Below are positions 15,878-24,142 of a DNA stretch of 55,200 nucleotides, in pieces; positions within the stretch are counted from its first letter, which is position 1; each line of letters begins with the position of its first letter. The notes beneath the pieces are model-generated. The model did no database searches. It saw only the letters and a program-made list of their open reading frames with translations, and was not told the DNA's origin. Source of the stretch: Archaeoglobaceae archaeon (GTDB taxonomy: Archaea; Halobacteriota; Archaeoglobi; Archaeoglobales; Archaeoglobaceae); assembly GCA_025057895.1 (NCBI GenBank), contig JANXEF010000001.1, positions 63,555-118,754 on the forward strand, written 5' to 3'. The translations under genes and the position numbers were made by a program.

Positions 15878-17121
15878 AATCTTTTCATATCTGGATACAA
15901 AATTTCCTTTACTGCGTGGATAAAGCCTTCATAGATGTGAGCATCTACTACGAAATGTGCATAATCGTATTCCTTAAAGCCTACTATTTCAGCAACATAT
16001 TTTGTTAAAAGAGCGAAAGCAAACATATTTGCATGCATCGCTCCGTAAACATCATTTGAGCGCATATAAAAAATTCCACTCAATTTTTTTCCCTTCTTGA
16101 CAAACTGGTAACCACGAAGACATGGGGGGTCGCTACTTTTGAGATCCCAGTACCTAGAAATTCCGACATAACAGTCTCTTCTACATTTATCTATTTTTAG
16201 CTTTTCAATGACCTCGTAAAGTTGATCAACTTTAATATCGTCTTTTTCGCAGTATCTTGCCCTTTCCGCATATGTGTATTCTTCTCCATCTCTTAGAATT
16301 GATTTTAAAGTTCTATTAAGAAGATCATGATGGATAACATAACTGTGTGCATAATCGATGCAGTATCTCTCAGTAAATGGGGCTTTATCGTGAATTTTGT
16401 TCTCTTCTGGGTTCTTAACCTCTATGAAGAGTCTATGAACGAATTTACTTCTTTTCTGTCCTTCAAACATTTCCCATTCTGTTTCCTTGATTTTTCCATA
16501 GTTATAAATTAGTTCCATTGCTGAATGCCATGCCGAAGAAATGTAATCCTCCACGAGATGTGTACCCAAATCAGTATAACCATAAATTTCTTCGCAGTTT
16601 TCTGAATAAATCTCTGCTCTACTCACATCTCTTTCGTAAATATGTGGTATTGAAACGAGGAGTGCGATGCTACCAGTATCGAGTTCAGCCTTCTGGGAAA
16701 CTTCTTCTAGAGAATTGGAAAGGAAGTGAAAGTTAACGTCAAAGTAATTAAGACACTCAAGAGAGCGAATATAAGCAGTCAAATGAAGTTTTCCATCAAA
16801 AAGAAAAGAGATTTCAGTTATTGCAACCGGATTTTTTGAAAGATGATCTTTTGGAGTCCAGAGAGGTATTGAGATTCTTCTAGTATATGGCCTCTCTCTA
16901 AGCTTTCCAACTACAATCCCCAGCATCTTTTTCAGCGTTTCACAATACTTCTCAATGAAAAGATCTGGAACTATCTGAGAAAATTCTGGTTTTTCGATCA
17001 CTAAGAAAGTTGGTGTCGCATTTAGACTGTTTCCAAACCTAGATTTACAGAGCTCTCCATTCCTTATTATTTTTCCAAGTATTTTGGCTTTTGCATTTTC
17101 GAAATCTTTTTCGAAGATCAT
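15865..17121 (-). CDS. Double-length thymidylate synthase-like protein (two fused ThyA domains, one lacking the catalytic Cys)
   Basis: 418 residues, about twice the ~200 of the short archaeal ThyA family. The C-terminal half (about 285-405) has the full ThyA set: DPPCLRGYQF with nucleophile Cys334, YMRSNDVYG (phosphate-binding Arg354-Ser355), Asn365 and VDAHIYE (His395, Tyr397). The N-terminal half (about 75-165) aligns with it block for block: SKNPVAITEISFL, AYIRSLECL, DVNFHFLSN and IPHIYERD. The position equivalent to Cys334 is Ala100, preceded by NPV, so this half is probably catalytically dead but keeps the Arg-Ser, Asn130 and His160-Tyr162. A substrate other than dUMP, for example a hydroxymethylase-type reaction, is possible. 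Confidence 0.75.
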   Translation of the reverse strand: MIFEKDFENAKAKILGKIIRNGELCKSRFGNSLNATPTFLVIEKPEFSQIVPDLFIEKYCETLKKMLGIVVGKLRERPYTRRISIPLWTPKDHLSKNPVAITEISFLFDGKLHLTAYIRSLECLNYFDVNFHFLSNSLEEVSQKAELDTGSIALLVSIPHIYERDVSRAEIYSENCEEIYGYTDLGTHLVEDYISSAWHSAMELIYNYGKIKETEWEMFEGQKRSKFVHRLFIEVKNPEENKIHDKAPFTERYCIDYAHSYVIHHDLLNRTLKSILRDGEEYTYAERARYCEKDDIKVDQLYEVIEKLKIDKCRRDCYVGISRYWDLKSSDPPCLRGYQFVKKGKKLSGIFYMRSNDVYGAMHANMFAFALLTKYVAEIVGFKEYDYAHFVVDAHIYEGFIHAVKEILYPDMKRFQVK

Positions 17122-17156
17122 CGAAAAAAGAAAAATTTATTGTTTAAAATCTTTGA

Positions 17157-17894
17157 CTATTCTAATCTCTTCCACTGACACCTGTTGTATACACACTTGC
17201 ATCCCATGTTATATTTCAAATAATCATAGCATTCCCTATATTCACAGGTAGTCACTATCTCCTCTCCAACACCCATGCAGAAATTTCCAGAACATCCACC
17301 GATTTTACAGTCATCATCTTTTTCACAGTATGCAAAAGTAGATTTTCCACAGAATAGATCCTCTTTTTCAAGTATTTTAGAATTTCCAGATAGATCTATG
17401 AATTCAACAGCAATTTCACCAATGTTAAAGAATTCAACTTCCCTCTTACAAAGACAGCGGAAGATTATACCATCGTAATCCTTTTCTACTATTCTCAACA
17501 TATCATCATTTTCAACTACTATTTCATCGCTTCCGCAGTTAACAGTCACCAAAGCTGTTAGCGTTCTCGATTCAATATCGTATCGGTAATAGTTCCCATA
17601 ATTACCAAAATAAGAGCAGTTTGATATTCTATACGAAATATTTATCCATTTTTGACCACATTTACCGTTGAAGAATTCCCATTCCTCACATTTTGTTCCA
17701 TCAGGAAAAATGCATAATCCAATTTGCTTGTTATCTGACCTCTCAACTCTGTAAACATGACCCATATCGATGCAGAACTTAGCAGCAGGATTTAAAATGC
17801 TATTTGAAATGATCCTTTCTTTCTGCATATCAACAGCTATTGAGATGATCATTACAAAAGCAATCAAGGAAAAGAAAGCGACTAGCTTTTTCAT
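17157..17894 (-). CDS. Secreted cysteine-rich protein with DUF333 and eight-cysteine cluster
   Basis: 245 residues. A hydrophobic segment at residues 4-21 is a signal peptide or anchor. NPAAKFCIDMGHVYRVE followed by GLCIFPDGTKCEEWEFFNGKC is the DUF333 domain found in exported proteins. The C-terminal part (about 195-245) has the spacing of an eight-cysteine cluster: FAYCEKDDDC, GGCSGNFC, TTCEYREC, MGCKC and NRCQW. The many cysteines probably form extracytoplasmic disulfides. Function unknown. Alone on its strand, 35 nt upstream of the thymidylate synthase-like gene. Confidence 0.75.
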   Translation of the reverse strand: MKKLVAFFSLIAFVMIISIAVDMQKERIISNSILNPAAKFCIDMGHVYRVERSDNKQIGLCIFPDGTKCEEWEFFNGKCGQKWINISYRISNCSYFGNYGNYYRYDIESRTLTALVTVNCGSDEIVVENDDMLRIVEKDYDGIIFRCLCKREVEFFNIGEIAVEFIDLSGNSKILEKEDLFCGKSTFAYCEKDDDCKIGGCSGNFCMGVGEEIVTTCEYRECYDYLKYNMGCKCVYNRCQWKRLE

Positions 17895-18004
17895 GAAAAG
17901 AGGTTTCTTTGAAGTATTTATACTTAATTTATCTAAACTATTTAATTTAAATTGATTATTTTAATTTGATCACTTTTTTATTCTGCGAAAAACTAATCGT
18001 CTTC

Positions 18005-18247
18005 ATGATAGCCGATGTTCACATCGAACTTAAAGAAGGAGTTGCAGATCCAGAGGGGGAATCTACTTTAAAAGCTCTTAGATTGCTAGGATACAAAAGA
18101 GTAAAAAAAGTTTCTTCAGTTAGAGTTTTTAGAATTGAAATAGATACAAAGAGCAAAGAGGAGGCAGAAAAAGAGATAAAAGAGATTTGTGAACGACTTC
18201 TTGCTAACCCAGTTATTCACAGATATAGAATAAACTGGATTGGGTGA
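18005..18247 (+). CDS. purS: Phosphoribosylformylglycinamidine synthase subunit PurS
   Basis: 80 residues, the usual PurS length. [18 protein letters not shown] is the family opening, followed by [18 protein letters not shown] and [15 protein letters not shown]. PurS bridges PurL and the glutaminase PurQ in the fourth step of purine synthesis. The ATG at 18005 is preferred over an upstream TTG at 17966 because it gives the family N-terminus. It lies 4 nt upstream of purL; purQ is not in this window. Confidence 0.92.
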   Translation: MIADVHIELKEGVADPEGESTLKALRLLGYKRVKKVSSVRVFRIEIDTKSKEEAEKEIKEICERLLANPVIHRYRINWIG

Positions 18248-18251
18248 TAGA

Positions 18252-20546
18252 ATGTTCAAAAGAGCTGGAGTTCCTTTTGAACTCTATGAAGTCGATCTTA
18301 TAAAATCTAGTGATGAACAACTCTTGGAGATAAGCGAAAAAATGGGTCTTGGTCTTAATCTGCATGAGATGAAATTGATAAGGGAATATTTCAAAACAAA
18401 GGGAAGAAATCCATTTGACATCGAACTCCAATCTCTAGGACAAGCTTGGAGCGAGCACTGTTGTTACAAGAGCTCAAAGTATTTCTTGAAGAGATTCTTG
18501 ATCGACGACTTCTCTCGATATCCTCATGTTATCTCTGCGATTAAAGAAGATGCTGGAGTAGTCGAATTCGACGATAAATACGCTTATGTCATAAAGATAG
18601 AAAGTCATAATCATCCATCTGCTATTGAGCCATATGGTGGAGCTGCAACAGGAATAGGCGGAATAATCAGAGACATTCTCTGCATGGGTGCAAAGCCAAT
18701 CGCTTTGATAGATCCACTTTTCTTTGCCGAGCTTGATATAAAATACGAAGATTTACCAAAAGGGACAAAACATCCAAACTATCTTCTTTCTGGAGTTGTA
18801 GCAGGAATAAGAGATTATGGAAACAGGGTTGGAATTCCAACAGTATCTGGTTGTGTTTTCTTCGATCGCTCCTATATCACGAACTGTATCGTGAATGTAG
18901 GCTGCATTGGGGTCGTGAAAAAGGACAAGGTTGTTCCAAGTAGAGCCGGAAACGTTGGAGATCTCTTCGTTCTCGTAGGTGGAAAAACTGGAAGAGATGG
19001 GATCCATGGAGTAACTTTTGCATCAGCCGAGCTCAGCGAAAAAAGTGAGGAAGAAAGAGGAGCTGTTCAACTTGGTAATCCGATAATGAAGGAACCACTC
19101 ATTCACGCATGTCTTGAAGTCGTTGAAATGGGGCTGATAACAGGGATGAAGGATCTTGGTGGTGGAGGGTTAAGTTGTGTCGTAGGAGAAATGGCTTTTT
19201 CAGCTGGGTTTGGTGCTGAAATCTATCTCGACAAGGTTCCTTTAAAAGAGAAGGGAATGGTTCCGTGGGAAATTTGGGTTTCTGAAAGTCAAGAAAGGAT
19301 GATGTTAACAGTAAAACCCGAGAAGGTTGATGAAGTGCTCTACATTTTCCAGAAGTGGGACATTCCAGCAAGCGTAGTTGGAAAGACAACGAATGACAAG
19401 GTTTTGAGAATCTACTACAATGGATACAAGATCTACGAAATTGACATTGAGTTCATAGTTGGAGCTGTCGAATATTGTAGAAACTACATCGAAAAGCCTA
19501 AAAAACCTGTTGAACCTGAAATTCCGGTTCCGAAAAACTATCTAGAAGTTTTCATTAAAATGATCTCACATCCCAACGTTGCAAGCAAAGAATGGGTCAT
19601 AAGACAGTATGATCACGAAGTAAAAGCCTCAACTGTGCTCAGACCTTTACAAGGAAAAATAAATTATGAAACTCATGGAGATGCAGCAGTTATAAAGCCT
19701 ACGGTTTCCAATCGAGGACTTGCAATTACAACAGCAATAAATCCATGGCTAACAAAAGCAGATCCATATTGGGGAACCGCAAGTGCTTTTGATGAAATGA
19801 TCAGAAACCTTGTCGCCGTCAATTCAAGACCACACTCTTTTGTCGATTGCCTTAATTTTGGAAACCCAGAAAAACCAGATAGAATGTGGGAATTCGTTGA
19901 AAGCGTGAAAGCTCTCGGATGGATGGCAAAGGGGTTCGGTATACCATGTGTAAGTGGGAACGTGAGTTTTTACAATGAGACAAAGTACTCAGCAATAGCT
20001 CCAACTCCAACTCTATTTGGTGTTGGGATAGTTGAAGATATAACAAATGTGAATGACAGCTTTTTCAAAGGCGGTACTGTTTTAGTCGTTGGAGAAACTA
20101 AAAAGGAGTTTGGAGGAAGTCTATACTCTAAAGTCATGGGATTTGAGAGTTATGAAGTTCCCAAGACTTCACCTGAAAAACTAAAGCTTTACACCGAAGG
20201 TTTGCTCGAGTCGTTTGAAAAGTTCAAGGTAAATGCTTGTCACGATATCTCAGAAGGTGGTATAGCAGTAGCAATTGCAGAGATGTGTTTTGGTCTAGGC
20301 GTCGGATTCAAAGCACTGGGTCTTTTTGACTTTGTAGAACTTTTCTCCGAATCGAACACTAGATGGATTGTAGAAGTTAAAGAAAAGATTGCAGACAGGT
20401 ATGTAGATTTTATAAATAAAAAAGGTCTCAAATGCAAAATAATCGGTTACAGCGAAGGGGAAAAAATAGATTTCAAGACTTTTAGATGTGATGTGATCGA
20501 AGCTGAGAATGCGTGGCGTGGAGGCATGAGCAAATATCTATTTTAA
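18252..20546 (+). CDS. purL: Phosphoribosylformylglycinamidine synthase subunit PurL (small form)
   Basis: 764 residues, the small three-subunit form without a glutaminase domain. [17 protein letters not shown] is the N-terminal ATP-binding signature, followed by [32 protein letters not shown] and, in the second half, the [17 protein letters not shown] block. The ATG at 18252 follows GGGTGATAG, a good ribosome-binding site, and lies 4 nt after the purS stop. It converts FGAR and ammonia to FGAM with ATP. Confidence 0.95.
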   Translation: MFKRAGVPFELYEVDLIKSSDEQLLEISEKMGLGLNLHEMKLIREYFKTKGRNPFDIELQSLGQAWSEHCCYKSSKYFLKRFLIDDFSRYPHVISAIKEDAGVVEFDDKYAYVIKIESHNHPSAIEPYGGAATGIGGIIRDILCMGAKPIALIDPLFFAELDIKYEDLPKGTKHPNYLLSGVVAGIRDYGNRVGIPTVSGCVFFDRSYITNCIVNVGCIGVVKKDKVVPSRAGNVGDLFVLVGGKTGRDGIHGVTFASAELSEKSEEERGAVQLGNPIMKEPLIHACLEVVEMGLITGMKDLGGGGLSCVVGEMAFSAGFGAEIYLDKVPLKEKGMVPWEIWVSESQERMMLTVKPEKVDEVLYIFQKWDIPASVVGKTTNDKVLRIYYNGYKIYEIDIEFIVGAVEYCRNYIEKPKKPVEPEIPVPKNYLEVFIKMISHPNVASKEWVIRQYDHEVKASTVLRPLQGKINYETHGDAAVIKPTVSNRGLAITTAINPWLTKADPYWGTASAFDEMIRNLVAVNSRPHSFVDCLNFGNPEKPDRMWEFVESVKALGWMAKGFGIPCVSGNVSFYNETKYSAIAPTPTLFGVGIVEDITNVNDSFFKGGTVLVVGETKKEFGGSLYSKVMGFESYEVPKTSPEKLKLYTEGLLESFEKFKVNACHDISEGGIAVAIAEMCFGLGVGFKALGLFDFVELFSESNTRWIVEVKEKIADRYVDFINKKGLKCKIIGYSEGEKIDFKTFRCDVIEAENAWRGGMSKYLF

Positions 20547-20570
20547 AATTTTCTTTTTCTTTTTCTAATA
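20541..20570 (+). terminator. T-rich terminator after purL
   Basis: Just after the purL stop there is a long pyrimidine tract with runs of four to five T residues interrupted by single C residues. This is a plausible archaeal T-run terminator. Confidence 0.4.
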
Positions 20571-20705
20571 GTTATACTTTATTTCTGAAGCCCTATTTCT
20601 CGATTTATTAAGACTATAAGTTTTTTTCTGATTTCCTCAATTTTAACTTCATTATCATCATAGCTCGATGGAAGATTTTCGAAACTATCATTGGTCCCCA
20701 AAATG

Positions 20706-20713
20706 CTTTTAAC
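20706..20713 (+). promoter_or_regulatory. TATA box of the tRNA-Ala gene
   Basis: CTTTTAAC lies 22-29 nt before the tRNA 5' end, the archaeal TATA position. Confidence 0.45.
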
Positions 20714-20734
20714 CCCATGTAAGAATTCTGATTA

Positions 20735-20807
20735 GGGCCGGTAGCTCAGCTGGTAGAGCGCTGTCTTGGCATGGCAGAGGCCTGGGGTTCAAATCCCCAC
20801 CGGTCCA
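20735..20807 (+). tRNA. tRNA-Ala (anticodon GGC)
   Basis: Full cloverleaf. The acceptor GGGCCGG pairs with CCGGTCC (20800-20806, one G-U), followed by discriminator A20807. D-arm GCTC/GAGC, anticodon stem CTGTC/GGCAG with loop TTGGCAT (anticodon GGC), T-arm TGGGG/CCCCA with TTCAAAT. No intron; the 3' CCA is not encoded. Confidence 0.95.
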
Positions 20808-20857
20808 CTAAGTATCTAAAACATTTTCTAAACAATAAAAAATCTATATCCCAAAAC

Positions 20858-21232
20858 CTATAAATTCTGTCTCTCAAAAAGATATCTTTTTATCACTTCG
20901 ATCAAACCCTTTCGGTTAAATGGTTTTCTTACTATCTCCTTTGCTCCTGCTTTTAGCAACTCATCTCCTCTCTGTGATGCGAAAGCAGTAACTCCGATTA
21001 CAACAGCTCTTGGATCAGTTTTTAAAATTTCTTTTGTTGCTTCGACACCATCCATTGTTGGCATGGAAATATCCATTAGTATGATATCAGGTTTGAAAGA
21101 TTTGAATAACTTAATAGCTTCTTCACCATTTCTTGCAGTCATAAGTTCAAAATCTCGAAGAAAAACTCGATAAATTTCAAGTAAAATTTCATCATCGTCA
21201 ACGACGAGAATTTTTGCTTTTCTTGGATTCAT
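20858..21232 (-). CDS. Single-domain response regulator (CheY-like receiver)
   Basis: 124 residues, only a receiver domain. Acidic VVDDDE (11-15), phospho-acceptor Asp54 in LMDISMP, Thr82 in GVTAF and Lys103 in VRKPF complete the active site. There is no output domain and no histidine kinase or chemotaxis gene nearby, so the partner is unknown. It lies convergent to tRNA-Ala and divergent from trxB. Confidence 0.9.
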   Translation of the reverse strand: MNPRKAKILVVDDDEILLEIYRVFLRDFELMTARNGEEAIKLFKSFKPDIILMDISMPTMDGVEATKEILKTDPRAVVIGVTAFASQRGDELLKAGAKEIVRKPFNRKGLIEVIKRYLFERQNL

Positions 21233-21335
21233 AAATTCAACTCATTCATTTATATTTAAACATTTTCTTCCACTTTTGAATTAATCCAAGTGAAAGCTTG
21301 TGTAAAACATATTTATTCCAAAATGAACTTCAAAC

Positions 21336-22238
21336 ATGTTCGACGTAGCAATAGTTGGTGGTGGTCCAGCTGGACTGAGCTCTGCTATATACTGTGCGAG
21401 ATACGGATTAAAAACCGTTTTCTTCGAAACTTTCAATCCTGTTTCTCAACTTTCCATGGCTTCAAAGATTGAAAATTATCCAGGTTTTGAAGGAAGTGGG
21501 ATTGAATTGCTCGAGAAAATGAGAGAACAAGCTTTGAAAGTAGGAGCTGAAAACAAAGTTGAAAGGATAAATAAAATAATGAAAAGAGATGATTACTTTG
21601 TTATAGTAGGTGAGAAAGAATACAAAGCAAAAGCTGTAATAATTGCAACAGGAGGGAAACACAAGAATGCTGGAATTGAAGGGGAAGAGAATTTCGTTGG
21701 AAAAGGTTTGAGCTACTGTGCCACATGCGATGGTAGTCTTTATAGAGGGAAAAAAGTGGTAGTATACGGAAGCGGGAGAGAGGCTTTAAGCGATGCAGTT
21801 CATCTCCATGATATAGGTTGCAAAGTAGAGATAGTCTCTAAATCTTCTATAAAGGCTGAAAAAGCTCTCATAGATGAAGTAGAGAAGAGAAGAATTGGGA
21901 TAATAATGAACGCTAATTTGATAAGGATTGAAGGAAAAGAAAGGGTTGAAAAGATCATATTTTTCTTGAGAGATAAAAAAGAGGAAATTTCCATCCAATG
22001 TGATGCTCTTTTCATTGCTCTCGGAATGAGACCAGCTACTGACATAGTAGCAGAGCTTGGAGTTGAAAGAGACTCGATGGGTTATATAAAAGTGGATAAA
22101 GAACAAAAAACAAATATTTCAGGAATCTTTGCAGCTGGGGATTGTTGCAACAATCCTCTAAAACAAGTCGTTACAGCTTGTGGAGATGGTGCTATAGCTG
22201 CGTTCTCAGTTTACAAGTTTCTCAAGGAAAGAACCTAA
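21336..22238 (+). CDS. trxB: Thioredoxin reductase
   Basis: 300 residues. FAD motif IVGGGPAGLSSAIYCARYG, redox pair Cys128/Cys131 in SYCATCDG, NAD(P) motif VVYGSGREALSDA (the second Gly-x-Ala of typical enzymes is replaced by Arg-Glu-Ala), and FAD motif GIFAAGDCCNNP near the end. It reduces thioredoxin or a glutaredoxin-like protein; whether it uses NADPH or NADH is not clear from the motif. Its last 33 nt overlap the convergent cobQ gene. Confidence 0.92.
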   Translation: MFDVAIVGGGPAGLSSAIYCARYGLKTVFFETFNPVSQLSMASKIENYPGFEGSGIELLEKMREQALKVGAENKVERINKIMKRDDYFVIVGEKEYKAKAVIIATGGKHKNAGIEGEENFVGKGLSYCATCDGSLYRGKKVVVYGSGREALSDAVHLHDIGCKVEIVSKSSIKAEKALIDEVEKRRIGIIMNANLIRIEGKERVEKIIFFLRDKKEEISIQCDALFIALGMRPATDIVAELGVERDSMGYIKVDKEQKTNISGIFAAGDCCNNPLKQVVTACGDGAIAAFSVYKFLKERT

Positions 22239-23597
22239 TCTTTTCTCTATCTCCTTTATGAGAACTTCAAAACCGTCTATATGTTCGATTCTAACTCCCA
22301 AATAATTTTCAACTGCATTAACGACATTTGAGTTCCAAAAAAGTCCATGAAGATAAGTACCCCAGCACATACCATCCTCGCTCTCGCAACCATCATCTTC
22401 GAAAACTGGTTTTTCAGAAATTGTAATTCCTTTATGTATTTCGTATCCCCATACAATTTCACCTTTTATCTTTCTCACAATTTCAGCATCTCCTGTTACT
22501 TTTTTCGATACTTGTTGTGTTTTCTTTTTATAATTCTCGAATTTTGTTTCCGCATTTAAAAGTCCAAGTCCCTTTAAGGTTATGAAATCATGTTCCACCC
22601 CATAATCCTGTATTTTTCTACCGAGCATCTGATAACCACCACAGATTCCTATTATGAGCTTCTTTCCAGCCATTTTCTTAATCTCTTCCATCATTGGTGA
22701 TTCTTTAAGTGATTTCAGATCTGCGATCGTATCCTTGCTTCCAGGAATTATTAGAATTTCACATTCGGGTTTTGATTTCAAGTCCAAGAAACTTGCAACA
22801 CTACGTAAGGGTTCAAAATCTGTGAAGTTAGAGATCCTCGGAAGACGAACAATTCCTATCAAACCCTCCCCCTTCCACTCTTCTATGTTCAAAGAATCTT
22901 CAGAAGGAAAAGCAAAATCCATATAAGGGATTACAGCAGCTACTGGCAATTTACATAAATTTTCAAGCTTTTTTATACCCTCGACGAGAAAATCCTCTCT
23001 TCCACGAAGTCTGTTTATAATGAATCCACAGATCATGGTTCTCACATCTTCAGGAAGTAAGGAATATGTTCCATAGAGAGAGGCAAAAACACCACCACGG
23101 TCTATGTCTCCTACTAAGATTATTTTTGGCTTTGCAAGCTTTGCAGTGAAAATGTTCGGTAGATCTCTTTCATAGAGATTTATCTCAGCCATTCCACCAG
23201 CACCTTCAATGACTACAATTTCGTATTCCTCCGAAAGACTTCTATAGGCTTCCTCAACAACTTTCCTGAGTTCAGAAATTTTTTTATAATAATCTAACGA
23301 ATCTATGTCTCCAATTGCCTCTCCAAGGATTATTAACTGAGAAACAAAATTCCCTTTGGGTTTAAGTAGTATTGGATTCATTCTCTCATCTGGTTCAATT
23401 CCGGCAGCAAAAGCCTGCATTGCTTGCGCAATTGCAATCTCTTTTCCTTTTTTTGTAACAAAAGAGTTTAAACTCATATTTTGCGCCTTGAATGGGGCCA
23501 CATCGTAACCTTTTTTAGCGAGGATTCTACAGATAGCCATCGAAATTAAGCTTTTCCCAGCACTACTTGTTGTTCCACCTACCATTATTGCTTTCAT
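22206..23597 (-). CDS. cobQ: Cobyric acid synthase
   Basis: 463 residues. The N-terminal dethiobiotin-synthetase-like ATPase opens with VGGTTSSAGKSLI, followed by PFKAQNMSLNSFVT and VEGAGGMAEINLYERD. The C-terminal class I glutaminase domain has GICGGYQMLG with its nucleophile Cys, and WGTYLHGLF with the His. It amidates four side chains of adenosylcobyrinic acid diamide. The ATG at 23597 is chosen because it overlaps the ubiX stop as ATGA and follows a GGAG site; an ATG at 23603 is also in frame. Cobalamin assembly genes recur at 39-41 kb. Confidence 0.93.
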   Translation of the reverse strand: MKAIMVGGTTSSAGKSLISMAICRILAKKGYDVAPFKAQNMSLNSFVTKKGKEIAIAQAMQAFAAGIEPDERMNPILLKPKGNFVSQLIILGEAIGDIDSLDYYKKISELRKVVEEAYRSLSEEYEIVVIEGAGGMAEINLYERDLPNIFTAKLAKPKIILVGDIDRGGVFASLYGTYSLLPEDVRTMICGFIINRLRGREDFLVEGIKKLENLCKLPVAAVIPYMDFAFPSEDSLNIEEWKGEGLIGIVRLPRISNFTDFEPLRSVASFLDLKSKPECEILIIPGSKDTIADLKSLKESPMMEEIKKMAGKKLIIGICGGYQMLGRKIQDYGVEHDFITLKGLGLLNAETKFENYKKKTQQVSKKVTGDAEIVRKIKGEIVWGYEIHKGITISEKPVFEDDGCESEDGMCWGTYLHGLFWNSNVVNAVENYLGVRIEHIDGFEVLIKEIEKRLGSFLEKLVN

Positions 23598-24142
23598 TCC
23601 CATCTCCTATAATCAACTTCAAGACCAAGATTCTCCATTATTCTTGAAACTGTAAAATCTACGAGCTCTTCGATATTCTTTGGTCTTGAATAGAAAGAGA
23701 GAACAAGAGGAAATACGATTGCCCCAAGTTTTGAAAGTCTTAATAAAGCTTCTAGATGTCCTGAATGAAGTGGAGCCTCACGAAAACCGATAATAAGTTT
23801 TCTCCCCTCTTTTATACTGACGTCCGCAGACCTGGTTACCAGATTTGAAGTTATTCCATAGGCTATACTAGAAGCTGTTTTCATCGAACATGGAACAATG
23901 GCCATTCCATCGTGTCTGAAACTACCACTCGAAGGGGGAGCGTGTATTTCATCCTCATCATAGTATTTTGTCGCGATCTCTCTGAGATGTGTCTCGTCGT
24001 ATTCGGTCTCGCTTTTCATCGTTATCTTTGCTGCTCTAGTAGCTATTACGATAACTTCAAACCCTCTATCAACGAGCTTTTCTATGAGGCTAATACCAAC
24101 TATTTGACCACTAGCTCCTGTCAAAGCTACGATAAATCTCAT
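23594..24142 (-). CDS. ubiX: Flavin prenyltransferase UbiX
   Basis: 182 residues. The opening VALTGASGQIVGISLIE binds FMN, PPSSGSFRHDGMAIVPCSMKT is the conserved FMN/phosphate region, and RKLIIGFREAPLHSGHLEALLRLS the helix typical of UbiX. It makes prenylated FMN, the cofactor of UbiD decarboxylases; no ubiD is in the window. Overlaps cetZ upstream and cobQ downstream by 4 nt each, so the three are one translationally coupled operon. Confidence 0.93.
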   Translation of the reverse strand: MRFIVALTGASGQIVGISLIEKLVDRGFEVIVIATRAAKITMKSETEYDETHLREIATKYYDEDEIHAPPSSGSFRHDGMAIVPCSMKTASSIAYGITSNLVTRSADVSIKEGRKLIIGFREAPLHSGHLEALLRLSKLGAIVFPLVLSFYSRPKNIEELVDFTVSRIMENLGLEVDYRRWE

